Source: Clostridiales bacterium
Lineage (GTDB): Bacteria; Bacillota; Clostridia; Oscillospirales; Ruminococcaceae
Assembly: GCA_012519635.1 (NCBI GenBank)
Contig: JAAYPV010000119.1
Location: 1-44,656, forward strand
DNA: 44,656 nucleotides
Direction of reading: 5' to 3'
The position numbers and the translations under genes are program-made. Below, in pieces: positions 15,753 through 24,097 of this stretch. The notes under the pieces were generated by a model. It worked only from the letters and a program-made list of their open reading frames with translations, made no database searches and had not been told where the DNA came from. Positions within the stretch are counted from its first letter, which is position 1. Each line of letters begins with the position of its first letter.

Positions 15753-16340
15753 TTAAAGGACACTAACCCCATAGAGTGCCATCGAAATTATTCCTATATA
15801 AATCATCAGTATCGGATAACCCCTAAAGCTTTTCGGCACCTCTTCTGAATCCAGCTTCACATGAGCTATTTTTAAAATATATGATGCAACCAAAAACCCT
15901 ATCCCTAACTTAAACCCCATCATAACATAGTCTGAAAACAATAGTTCTGTGCTAGAATTAACCTTACTTAAGTTTGAAGTAATCATCAATGCACCAAGTA
16001 CAATGCAATTAAATGCTGAAATATGAATGTATTTCTTTAGCTTTCCAAATAAATTTTCACTTATTGCCCTTAATAATAAAAGGCTTGATATATATATAAT
16101 CGATATTATGATTATGTAAATCATCGGCTGAAACATTAATTCAATATTATTTTTTATTATAATCTTATCAGCAAAATAAGCCAACATTGAGCCTACTGTT
16201 GTAAAGAAAGTTATCACAAAACTTAAACTTATCAAATTAGTTTTGTTCTTTGAGGCAATTAGAATTGTACTAATTCCCAATGCCCTTGAGAAAATTAAAT
16301 TTGATAGTAGTGACGCAAATAATATATTAACTATTGTCAT
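15753..16340 (-). CDS. RnfA/NqrE-like membrane protein, divergent
   Basis: About 195 residues with six predicted membrane helices. It aligns by eye over its length with RnfA: SNLIFSRALGIST matches the usual NNFVLSRFLGICP, SAFNCIVLG matches TTNCAVLG, and EEVPKSFRGYPILMI matches DVPKSFKGFPIALI. The first iron-sulfur cysteine is replaced by Ser (26 in the numbering of the longer reading from 16346); the second, Cys114, remains. The start at 16340 is six bases after AAGGGTGG. It is third in the trio and ends the Rnf-like part. The family identity is strong; redox function is doubtful. Confidence 0.82.
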   Translation of the reverse strand: MTIVNILFASLLSNLIFSRALGISTILIASKNKTNLISLSFVITFFTTVGSMLAYFADKIIIKNNIELMFQPMIYIIIISIIYISSLLLLRAISENLFGKLKKYIHISAFNCIVLGALMITSNLSKVNSSTELLFSDYVMMGFKLGIGFLVASYILKIAHVKLDSEEVPKSFRGYPILMIYIGIISMALYGVSVL

Positions 16341-16355
16341 TTTCATCCACCCTTA

Positions 16356-16967
16356 TTATTCGCTTTTAGCCTTCCAGCTCTTTACTATATTCATTATAAA
16401 TCTAAACGCAGCCATAGATAAGCCTAAAAGTATAAATCCACCAAATGGCTTAGATAAGCTCTCTGCTGATAAGGTAACCCCTACAATATTTTCATTAACT
16501 GTTCCAAATGAAATCATTTCTCTTATAAATGAAAAAATAAATACAACAATATCGAAGCCCAATATATAAAATATAACTGAAAATAACATTTTCCCTTTTG
16601 GCATTTTAAAGTAATCCACTTCTGTTTGCGAAACTAACATTGCATTTACTGTCAAAAGCGGAAAATATATACCAAATTCAACAACTTCCTTACTGAAAAT
16701 ATGTTGTGCAAGCATTGCAACTGGTACATACACTAAGGACGCAATTAAGGTATATAATATAATACGCAAGGTAAATACGATTTTTCGTGGTAAAAACGAT
16801 GCAATCATTATTGATAAAAATGTAATTGTCGAAAAAGCATAAATTAGAAAAAGTCCTGACTTAATTGTATTTACACACATAATAACCGTTGTAACAATTA
16901 AACCGCTGACCAAGACTATATTTCTTTCAAATAGTCCCTGTAAAACAATTTTATCCTTTAATTTCAT
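16356..16967 (-). CDS. RnfE/NqrD-like membrane protein, divergent
   Basis: About 203 residues, six predicted helices. Its likeness to RnfE is weaker than that of its neighbours but runs throughout: FERNIVLVSGLIVTT sits where RnfE has ENPTFVQVLGMCPT, and FPLLTVNAMLVSQTE where RnfE has IPLIVVNCIILGRAE. Both membrane cysteines that would hold the [2Fe-2S] centre are replaced (Thr and Ala). Several starts lie close together (GTG 16979, ATG 16970, ATG 16967); 16967 has the best spacing to GGTGAG. It overlaps the end of the RnfD-like gene, suggesting coupled translation. Confidence 0.75.
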   Translation of the reverse strand: MKLKDKIVLQGLFERNIVLVSGLIVTTVIMCVNTIKSGLFLIYAFSTITFLSIMIASFLPRKIVFTLRIILYTLIASLVYVPVAMLAQHIFSKEVVEFGIYFPLLTVNAMLVSQTEVDYFKMPKGKMLFSVIFYILGFDIVVFIFSFIREMISFGTVNENIVGVTLSAESLSKPFGGFILLGLSMAAFRFIMNIVKSWKAKSE

Positions 16968-17976
16968 CATTCTCACCACTATTCCTTAACTTATCTGATA
17001 ACTTTTGCCTTGCCTTTTGTATCTCCGGCTGAATCTTTTCTATATAAAACTTATTTAACCTTGCCTTAACCCTTGCAGTATAATCATCCATTGCCATAGC
17101 TAAAGGGCAAGCTATTATTGTAGCATAAATTATTGCATTTTCTACCTTCAGTTCCCTTGTTAAATAACAAGTGAAAAATCCAATGATTATTCCATAAATA
17201 AGTCTTGGTATTTTGGAATTGGGTGTTATTCTTAAATCAGCCGATATATATATTGTTCCAAAAACAACCATATTACCTATAAGTTGATATAGCGTATATT
17301 TTATCGGAGAATTACCTACTGGAAACAAAAAAGAGTAAGTCGTAATCGTTCCTATCGTACCTAATGCAGTCATTGTTGAAATGCTCTTCCTGAACATAAG
17401 TACAGCTCCGCAAACCAACAACACTATTATGCTTGTTGCACCCATTGGCCCCATAAAATTCCCTAACATTAAATCAGTATCCGATACATTTACAGTTTCC
17501 GTAGTATTTATTATACTCGATAATGAAGGATATAATGTGTTCGATACAGTAGATGTAATCTCTAATTCCGAATATGGCCTTGGATATAACATAACATGAT
17601 TTTTCCACGAAATAGACGAAAATATAAAACCTACTGCAGCAGGCGAAAATACCAGATTCCTCCTACCCCCAAAAGCCTGTTTTCCAATAATAATTGACAC
17701 AAAGCAGGTTAACATAAGTATATTGTATGAAATCGAAGCAGGCATCATTAATGCAATTATCATACCCGTAACTACAGAATCTAAATCCTCAACTTTAAAC
17801 TTTTTACCTCCCAATAATATGCATATGTAATCGGTTATAAGACAAGTAACCATTGCAATTATACACAATATAAGAGTTCTAATTCCATAATATGAATACG
17901 ACATAAAAGCTATTGGTACTAAAGTTAGCATTAAGTCGAAGTATATAGTTTTTTCAGCTTTCATTTTAGTATTCAA
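16951..17976 (-). CDS. RnfD/NqrB-like membrane protein, divergent
   Basis: The 341-residue protein has about nine to ten hydrophobic segments and the RnfD landmarks KVEDLDSVVTGMIIALMMPA, IIGKQAFGGRRNLVFSPAA and a late LMLGNFMGPMGATS, which aligns with the family's LGNxxGSIGETS. The expected upstream flavinylation motif (D-G-x-T-x-A-T in clostridial RnfD) is not recognisable; that stretch reads EITSTVSNTLYPS. A charged C-terminal tail of about 35 residues faces the cytoplasm. The start is a TTG with GGAGG seven bases upstream. No RnfC, RnfG or RnfB gene is adjacent. Confidence 0.82.
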   Translation of the reverse strand: MNTKMKAEKTIYFDLMLTLVPIAFMSYSYYGIRTLILCIIAMVTCLITDYICILLGGKKFKVEDLDSVVTGMIIALMMPASISYNILMLTCFVSIIIGKQAFGGRRNLVFSPAAVGFIFSSISWKNHVMLYPRPYSELEITSTVSNTLYPSLSSIINTTETVNVSDTDLMLGNFMGPMGATSIIVLLVCGAVLMFRKSISTMTALGTIGTITTYSFLFPVGNSPIKYTLYQLIGNMVVFGTIYISADLRITPNSKIPRLIYGIIIGFFTCYLTRELKVENAIIYATIIACPLAMAMDDYTARVKARLNKFYIEKIQPEIQKARQKLSDKLRNSGENDEIKG

Positions 17977-18012
17977 AATTGTTCCTCCGTTTTTATCTTT
18001 ATTAAAATATTT

Positions 18013-18035
18013 GTAAGTAGCTGAATATTACTTAC
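18013..18035. promoter_or_regulatory. Inverted repeat in the divergent gap, candidate operator
   Basis: GTAAGTA (18013-18019) and TACTTAC (18029-18035) are perfect 7-base arms with a 9-base spacer, midway between the Rnf-like operon and the MecA-like gene. It could control either side. Confidence 0.35.
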
Positions 18036-18058
18036 TGTATATAAATCGAGGTGAAGTA

Positions 18059-18634
18059 ATGATCATCGAACGAATCAGCAAATCAACTGTGAAAGTAATA
18101 CTATCATTTAATGATATGTGTGACTATCAAATGGATTTTAGCAGGCTTGAAAGCAATAGTCTTGAAACAAAAAACATGATTATATCCCTGCTTAAAAAAA
18201 TCCAGCAAAAAGTTGATATTGATTTTAGTTCTGACAACCTGTTTATTGAGGCATTTTCATCAAACGATGGCGGTTGTCTCATGTATATTTCTGTTATTGA
18301 AGATAGTGATAATGTGCATGAAAAAGCAAATAAACCTAATCTAATTGCCCTTACAACAGAATTTGATGATTTTAACACTATGATTATCCTCTGCCGTCAA
18401 CTCCTCAATAATGATATAGAAATAATCCGTAGTCAACTTTATTATAAGGATGATATGTTTCGCTTAATTATTGAAACAAGTTTTGAATCTGAGAAAAAAA
18501 TCTACAACTTTCTTTTAGAATATGGTAAGATTATTGGTAAAGGTGATTTTCCATATTCAATTACAAAAGAATATTACCAATGTGTTGAAAATGATAAAGC
18601 AATTGAAAAGCTTGCTGTTTTGCAAACTATCTGA
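18059..18634 (+). CDS. MecA-like adaptor protein
   Basis: The 191-residue protein begins MIIERISKSTVKVILSFNDM, matching the MecA N-terminal substrate-binding domain (MxIERLSxxxIKVxLSxxDL); an acidic middle part (about residues 85-100) links to a C-terminal domain (FDDFNTMIILCRQLL, then YKDDMFRLIIE) like the ClpC-binding half. In Bacillus MecA presents substrates to ClpC-ClpP. GAGGTGAAG lies before the ATG. The gene stands alone, divergent from the Rnf-like operon, and its end overlaps rpe by eight bases on the opposite strand. Its substrates are unknown. Confidence 0.8.
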   Translation: MIIERISKSTVKVILSFNDMCDYQMDFSRLESNSLETKNMIISLLKKIQQKVDIDFSSDNLFIEAFSSNDGGCLMYISVIEDSDNVHEKANKPNLIALTTEFDDFNTMIILCRQLLNNDIEIIRSQLYYKDDMFRLIIETSFESEKKIYNFLLEYGKIIGKGDFPYSITKEYYQCVENDKAIEKLAVLQTI

Positions 18635-19280
18635 TATTTTTAAGAACCATTATTGCCTCTTTCATATTATCGCTTTTAAATAGATAACTACCCGATACAA
18701 GCACATTAACTCCTGCTTCAACAGCAAGCTTTGCTGTATCATCATTGATTCCCCCATCAATTTGTATATCAATCTTCCTTCCACTATCATCAATCAGCTT
18801 TTTTAACTCTCTTACCTTCTGCAACGAATCAACTATAAATTCCTGTCCGCCAAAGCCAGGCTCTACGGACATAATAAGCACCATATCCAATATATTCAGA
18901 TATGGAATTAACACATCAACAGGAGTTTTGGGTCTGATAGATAAGCCAGCCTTTTTTCCCATACTATGAATTTTATCTATTGTTTTCCTAACATCGGATT
19001 CGCTTTCAATGTGAAAGGTTATCATATCTGCACCAGCATTGACAAATTGCTCTATATATTTATAAGGATTAATTATCATCAAGTGTACATCCATAAACAT
19101 TTCAGTGCATTTATTTGCTGCGTCTAAAAGCGGCACTCCAAAGGAGATATTATCAACAAAAACACCATCCATAACATCAAAATGCAACATATCAGCCTCT
19201 GCATTTTCAAGTTCCTTAATAACCTCCGCAAGTCTTGTCATATCTGCACTTAAAATTGATACTGATACTTTATTTCCCAA
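18627..19280 (-). CDS. rpe: Ribulose-phosphate 3-epimerase
   Basis: TIM-barrel enzyme of about 217 residues with SVSILSADMTRLAEV, the metal-binding LHFDVMDGVFVDN, MDVHLMI, the VEPGFGGQEF loop and IQIDGGIN. It interconverts ribulose 5-phosphate and xylulose 5-phosphate in the pentose phosphate pathway. The start was set at the TTG at 19280, eight bases after AGGAGG, giving the usual length; upstream in-frame ATGs lack a binding site. It overlaps the convergent MecA-like gene by eight bases. Confidence 0.95.
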   Translation of the reverse strand: MGNKVSVSILSADMTRLAEVIKELENAEADMLHFDVMDGVFVDNISFGVPLLDAANKCTEMFMDVHLMIINPYKYIEQFVNAGADMITFHIESESDVRKTIDKIHSMGKKAGLSIRPKTPVDVLIPYLNILDMVLIMSVEPGFGGQEFIVDSLQKVRELKKLIDDSGRKIDIQIDGGINDDTAKLAVEAGVNVLVSGSYLFKSDNMKEAIMVLKNIR

Positions 19281-19441
19281 TAAAATTTCCTCCTGAGTTA
19301 ACATATTCTCAAACATATTTATACAATTAATTATATAATATTTAAAATTAATCGTCAATACAAATGTAAAAAATCCTTAGTATTATTGTATTCTTTGCTG
19401 TATAACCTTAATTTCCCATATTATTATTTTAATGTATTATT

Positions 19442-19469
19442 TTGAAGTGATTTTAATAAAATATATAAT
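19442..19469 (+). promoter_or_regulatory. Promoter of the SpoVB-like flippase gene
   Basis: TTGAAG (19442-19447) and a perfect TATAAT (19464-19469) are 16 bases apart, about 40 bases before the ATG. Confidence 0.5.
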
Positions 19470-19507
19470 GATAGAAAAGTAAACTACAAATACTATGGAG
19501 GAATAAA

Positions 19508-21046
19508 ATGAATAAAAACAGCATTGCAAAAGACACAATTATTCTAACTGCAATCCAGATTGCTCTACAAGCCCTATCATTACTCCTTAATATTTTCATA
19601 ACACGAAATCTAGGTACATCTGCAGTTGGAATTGCATCTCTCATATATACTTTCTTTGGATTTGCTACTGTAATTTCCACCGGAAATATATTTGTCTCAA
19701 CCAGCCGTTTTGTTTCTGAAGAAATCAGTAAGCCAAGTGGTTCTCCAAATAAAATATTTCTATACGCAATCTTTTTCTGTCTTTCACTTAGTATTTTCGT
19801 AAGCACAATCATATTTATATTTTCAGATTTTTTAGGTTTAAAAATACTGAAAAATCCTGATACCGTCATTTCTATAAAAATCATTTCCTTTTGCCTGCCT
19901 TTATCAGCACTTTCTGCATGTATAAAGGGATATTTTCATGCTTACAGAAAAATTCTCATCCCCTCTGCTGCTGAAGCACTGGAGTTTTTTATCCGCTCTG
20001 GTATAATAGCCTTTTTAACTGTATTCATGGTAAAATCAAATAAAATGACCATATTTTCCTCTATTGCGATAAGCATTTTAATTTCAGAAATCTTAAGCTG
20101 TTTATTTCTTATAATCTCATTTCTTCGTATAAAGTCAAGCGAAAATACATCAAATAAAGCAAGCATGGGTTTCATTAAATTTATTAGTCTTACTATTCCA
20201 ATTATTCTTAACAGCTACATAATCTCAATTTTAAGCAGTACAAATGAAGCATTACTTCCTCTTACCCTAAAGCAATTCGGAAATTCAACAGACCTTGCAT
20301 TAAGCCAATATGGAATTTTTGAGGCTATAATTCTACCTACAATCTTCTTTCCATCAGTAGTTTTATGTTGTCTATCATGTATATTAGTACCAGAAATATC
20401 TCGTGAAAGAATTGCTAATAATCATTTAAAGGTATCCTCCCTGATAGAAAAATCACTAAAACAAACCTTTGTTTTTTCAATATTTGTTGTAATCATTATG
20501 TTTACATATGGAAAAGAAATTGGTATAATGCTTAGCGAAGATACCTTAAGTGGTAATGCAATCGTAGTGCTTGCACCTGTTATTCCCTTTATCTACCTTG
20601 AAATTATCCTAGAAGGCATTTTAAAAGGGCTTGGAAAACACAGTTTTTCAACACTAAACTACCTTGTTGAATATATAATACGCATATCCGTTCTACTCAT
20701 TTGTGTACCTTTAATCGGTTTTTACGGTATTATTATTTCATACTTCGCAAGTAATATCATATGCAATATCAGCCGCATCATTATTATTACAAAAACAACC
20801 AATTATATCTTTAACTCAGTTGACCTAATATTAGTACCTGCCTTTTCAGCTGTTTTATCATGGCAGTTAGGAGCCGTTTTCCAAAAAATTATACCAATAT
20901 ATGTCCTTCCCACAGTCATTGAAATTGCCGTATACTCAGCATTCACAGGGATCATTTATATCTTTATAAATAAGGTGATATCATCAATGAATCAACACCA
21001 GCCTAAGATTAAAGAAAAGAATCTTCAACCTTCAAAACAATCATAA
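19508..21046 (+). CDS. SpoVB/MurJ-type polysaccharide or lipid-linked sugar flippase
   Basis: The 512-residue protein has about 12-14 membrane helices and the MOP-superfamily N terminus (NKNSIAKDTIILTAIQIALQ, then ITRNLGTSAVGIASLIYTF). The order of helices and the motif GILKGLGKHSFSTLNYLVEY are typical of SpoVB-like putative flippases of Clostridia. It probably moves a lipid-linked wall or spore-cortex precursor across the membrane; the exact cargo is not known. GGAGG lies before the ATG. It stands alone with its own promoter and terminator. Confidence 0.88.
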   Translation: MNKNSIAKDTIILTAIQIALQALSLLLNIFITRNLGTSAVGIASLIYTFFGFATVISTGNIFVSTSRFVSEEISKPSGSPNKIFLYAIFFCLSLSIFVSTIIFIFSDFLGLKILKNPDTVISIKIISFCLPLSALSACIKGYFHAYRKILIPSAAEALEFFIRSGIIAFLTVFMVKSNKMTIFSSIAISILISEILSCLFLIISFLRIKSSENTSNKASMGFIKFISLTIPIILNSYIISILSSTNEALLPLTLKQFGNSTDLALSQYGIFEAIILPTIFFPSVVLCCLSCILVPEISRERIANNHLKVSSLIEKSLKQTFVFSIFVVIIMFTYGKEIGIMLSEDTLSGNAIVVLAPVIPFIYLEIILEGILKGLGKHSFSTLNYLVEYIIRISVLLICVPLIGFYGIIISYFASNIICNISRIIIITKTTNYIFNSVDLILVPAFSAVLSWQLGAVFQKIIPIYVLPTVIEIAVYSAFTGIIYIFINKVISSMNQHQPKIKEKNLQPSKQS

Positions 21047-21053
21047 AAACCAA

Positions 21054-21095
21054 AATGGAAAAGATCTCATGCACATTACACAGATCTTTTCCATT
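21054..21095. terminator. Bidirectional terminator between the flippase and kinase-like genes
   Basis: AATGGAAAAGATCT (21054-21067) and AGATCTTTTCCATT (21082-21095) form a perfect 14-base-pair stem with T-rich sequence on both outer sides. It serves the convergent genes ending at 21046 and 21220. Confidence 0.8.
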
Positions 21096-21219
21096 ATATT
21101 TTGTTTATTTTATTATCAGACTTTTATAAAAATTAAGACATCGTTTTGACAATCTGTTTTATTTATTCAATAACAAAAATAAATAGAAATCTCCTGTTAT
21201 AATGCAGCAAAGCTTTGTT

Positions 21220-23052
21220 TTAATCAACAACAATTACTGTATCCGCTTGCTGATTGCCATTTGCGTTATTGTCAGTTGAAGAATTCGTTGCATCAGTAGT
21301 TATATCAGGATTCTCTGCATAGTATACAACCAATATATCTCCATTCTTTACATTAATTGTATTGCCAGGCTCTTTACTTGTTCTTGTAACATATCCGTTC
21401 TGATAATTAAAATTCTCCTCTGCCTTTTGCTCATATCTAATTCCTAAAGCAGCTAATTTTTGTAGATAATCATCAAGTTTTAATCCAGCAAAGCTAGGTA
21501 TAACAACATTTTCAGAACCCTTGCTTACCCATACCTTTACTGTGCTACCACTCGCAAATTTTTCGCCTTCCTGAATCTCCTGGTCAAAAATCAAGCCACT
21601 TTCATACTCATTATTATACTCATAAACAGGCTCAAGAGTAATCCAACCAGCATGAGCTGATTTTTGAATTTCAAAGGATTTTCCTATTAAATTAGGCATT
21701 ATACTATCTTTTTCTTCCATAGTAGTTGTAATTTCAGTACTTTCAGTAGTAATATCCTCAGTATTTGTTGTAACCATCACTACATTATCAAGTGAAGAAA
21801 AACTATCAACGCCTGATTTGATTTTTTCTGTATCATCTCCATTAAATACACTTAATAATATTGTTACTATAACCATAAGAATAGCCAAAAGTAATACTCC
21901 TATGATAACAGCAACCTTAATCCTCTCCAAAGAGCTTTGCTGTGTAACCTCTGTGCCCTCTACCTCATCCACATACATATCATCATAGTTAACTTCCGGA
22001 GCAATATACCTATTATTTTGCTTTTCTTCCTTCAATACTGCATCTAGCTTGCTTTTAGGTATTGTTATCGTTGCAGTATAGCCCTTTGCTTGATTATCAA
22101 CCTGCTCAAACAATCTTGTCACAAGCTCAGTTATGGTTTGTATTCTTTCTCTTCCAGCCAGCTTTAACCCATCCATTATTACCATTGATATATTCTTTGG
22201 AACATTTGTATTAATTTCATGAGGTGGGCATAAATTATCATTATCCATTCTGCTTAAGGCATCAGTTGGCATACAACCTGTCAGAATTCTATACAATACT
22301 GCACATATACTATATACATCAGTCCATGTTCCCTGTCTGCTGCTCAATGAATATTGCTCAGGTGCAGCATAGCCTTGAAATATTTCTGAAACCAATTCTG
22401 TATTTGCAGTTCTGACTGCTGAAACACAAAAATCCATAAGCTTTAATTCGCCCTTTGGTGTATAGTAAATTGTATTAGGGCTGATTCCCCTGTGAATAAT
22501 TCCAGTATTATGAATTATACCTAGAGTCGTAAACAGAGGTGGAAATAGCTTCGATACCTGTTCCCAGCTTAATTCCCCTGCATTTTCCTTTAGATAGTCA
22601 ATCAGGCTGATGGATTCTATATACTCATATATTGCATATGTTGTATTGTTTTCAGCAAAAAGGTCAAGTGCTGGCACAATATGACTTAATGTTCTCATCT
22701 TTGCCAATGACTTGTTAAGTTCAGTAAATTCAGCCATCAATGCCTTATATTGTGCCAAATGATTATAATTGACGCTTATTATGGGCTTGCCTTTTACCCT
22801 TGTGCAAAGGTTCTCGGGCATATATTCTCTTATAACTACTTTACAAGTAATGACAGTATCATACCCGATATAAGTAGCTCCTTCACCATTACTAATTAAC
22901 AATTTACCTACTAGATATCTATTATTTAGCATTGTTCCGGGTTTTATATAAGACGGTAAATAGGAAGTTCCCTCTTCATATCCACAATGAGGGCAAATTA
23001 AAGCTGTACCTTTTTTTTCCATGCAACCTAAGCATAGCTTATTTTCTCCCAT
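21220..23052 (-). CDS. Receptor-like protein kinase homologue with zinc ribbon and two PASTA domains, probable pseudokinase
   Basis: The 610-residue protein has an N-terminal zinc ribbon (Cys7, Cys10, Cys20, Cys23), a Ser/Thr-kinase-like domain (about 42-315), one transmembrane helix (about 380-405), a Thr-rich linker and two extracellular PASTA repeats starting at MPNLIGKSF and IPSFAGLKL. Three catalytic signatures are altered: the VAIK lysine position reads VIREY (Arg75), HRD reads HRG (Gly189 in place of the catalytic Asp), and DFG reads DFC. The glycine loop is also unusual (NGEGATY). It likely senses peptidoglycan but may signal by binding, not by phosphorylation. It has its own strong promoter. 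Confidence 0.9.
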   Translation of the reverse strand: MGENKLCLGCMEKKGTALICPHCGYEEGTSYLPSYIKPGTMLNNRYLVGKLLISNGEGATYIGYDTVITCKVVIREYMPENLCTRVKGKPIISVNYNHLAQYKALMAEFTELNKSLAKMRTLSHIVPALDLFAENNTTYAIYEYIESISLIDYLKENAGELSWEQVSKLFPPLFTTLGIIHNTGIIHRGISPNTIYYTPKGELKLMDFCVSAVRTANTELVSEIFQGYAAPEQYSLSSRQGTWTDVYSICAVLYRILTGCMPTDALSRMDNDNLCPPHEINTNVPKNISMVIMDGLKLAGRERIQTITELVTRLFEQVDNQAKGYTATITIPKSKLDAVLKEEKQNNRYIAPEVNYDDMYVDEVEGTEVTQQSSLERIKVAVIIGVLLLAILMVIVTILLSVFNGDDTEKIKSGVDSFSSLDNVVMVTTNTEDITTESTEITTTMEEKDSIMPNLIGKSFEIQKSAHAGWITLEPVYEYNNEYESGLIFDQEIQEGEKFASGSTVKVWVSKGSENVVIPSFAGLKLDDYLQKLAALGIRYEQKAEENFNYQNGYVTRTSKEPGNTINVKNGDILVVYYAENPDITTDATNSSTDNNANGNQQADTVIVVD

Positions 23053-23316
23053 TCATAACCCTCCTATTCATTGATTTATACTATATATTTCATCAATCCT
23101 TTTATGACTCAAATTATTTTATCAGTATTAAGCAAACTTGTCAACCTTTTAGCCCATTAACAAGCCCTATCTAAAATTTTTGTATTAATATTGTAATAAT
23201 TTTAAACGATTTTAAACAATAAATTGACGATAAACAACCTTTTTGTTTTATTCGTGTAACCTATGCTAAAATTCCATCTAATATCGTTCTATATATTATT
23301 CCATAATTTTACCTAA
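23053..23316. other. 264-base gap upstream of the kinase-like gene
   Basis: AT-rich, gene-free. It contains the promoter described separately and a tandem pair of 10-base units (TTTAAACGAT and TTTAAACAAT, 23201-23220). No clear terminator for the membrane protein gene ending at 23317 is seen. Confidence 0.5.
23116..23144 (-). promoter_or_regulatory. Promoter of the PASTA kinase-like gene
   Basis: On the minus strand TTGACA (23139-23144) and TAAAAT (23116-23121) are 17 bases apart, about 64 bases upstream of the ATG. Confidence 0.7.
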
Positions 23317-24084
23317 TCATTCCAAGGAAAGAACCTTTGTTATATAGTCATCCTCAATTTCCTGTACTGCCATAACCTTGTCATCAAAATTCAACATAAT
23401 TGTTATATAATATGATTTTTCATCCTTTGATTTACTATCCTCATAATAATACTTATACTTGTAAATCTTTTTATCATCATTACTTCTTATGACCTGTATC
23501 GGTTTTAAATTAAGTATTTTCTCGACCTCTTCAATTGTAGCACCATCTTCAATTTTACTTACATCAATCTTCTTTTTAACTTTCATTCCGTTAACATTAT
23601 CCTTGAGTATTTTATAATTATAATATACCACTTCTTCCAGCTTTCCACTTTTATCCGAATAGCAAAGAATTACCCACTCCGGAACATTTACTCCATTAAC
23701 TTTTATAGTAGACTTGCTCTCATAAATATCGCTAAAATCTCCTAAATCATTAATAAAATCATAATCTGATAATTTCTTAAGCTTAATATCAGCGTTTTTT
23801 GCCGCCTTCTCAGCAGTTGAGCCTAGCTTTTCCGATAAGCTTATTGCTATTTTTTCACCATCATTTTTATTCAGTATTACAAAAATTACAAATACTGTTA
23901 TTATTATAAGTATTATTAATACCAAAGAAATTATGACTTTCAGCTTTTTCTTTGGTTTTTTCTCAACAGCAACAACCTCAATATTTCCGTTATTTACAGT
24001 CTCATCAGCTGTTAAATTTTTTTTAGATAATTTTAATTCAGACTTATTATTTTTTTCTCTTTCCTCTTTAACTTTCTTTCCCAT
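23317..24084 (-). CDS. Hypothetical single-pass membrane protein with a possible BamE/SmpA-like fold
   Basis: About 255 residues: a highly charged, Lys-rich cytoplasmic N terminus (1-45), one transmembrane helix (LKVIISLVLIILIIITVFVI), and an extracytoplasmic part ending with a segment GATIEEVEKILNLKP that recalls the SmpA/BamE-like repeats found in Gram-positive lipoproteins. This resemblance is weak. The start was set at the ATG at 24084 because its spacing to AAGGA is better than that of the GTG at 24093. It is the last of a six-gene run from murD and starts 14 bases after the PLP-enzyme gene. No function is assigned. Confidence 0.65.
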   Translation of the reverse strand: MGKKVKEEREKNNKSELKLSKKNLTADETVNNGNIEVVAVEKKPKKKLKVIISLVLIILIIITVFVIFVILNKNDGEKIAISLSEKLGSTAEKAAKNADIKLKKLSDYDFINDLGDFSDIYESKSTIKVNGVNVPEWVILCYSDKSGKLEEVVYYNYKILKDNVNGMKVKKKIDVSKIEDGATIEEVEKILNLKPIQVIRSNDDKKIYKYKYYYEDSKSKDEKSYYITIMLNFDDKVMAVQEIEDDYITKVLSLE

Positions 24085-24097
24085 TTTCCTCACATCC

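Noticed and set aside
16951-17976. MGATS in the RnfD-like protein as a flavin attachment site
   Set aside because: It aligns with the later GETS segment of RnfD and not with the flavinylation motif.
23201-23220. Tandem 10-base repeat as a CRISPR or iteron array
   Set aside because: Only two units and no spacer pattern; likely chance in AT-rich DNA.
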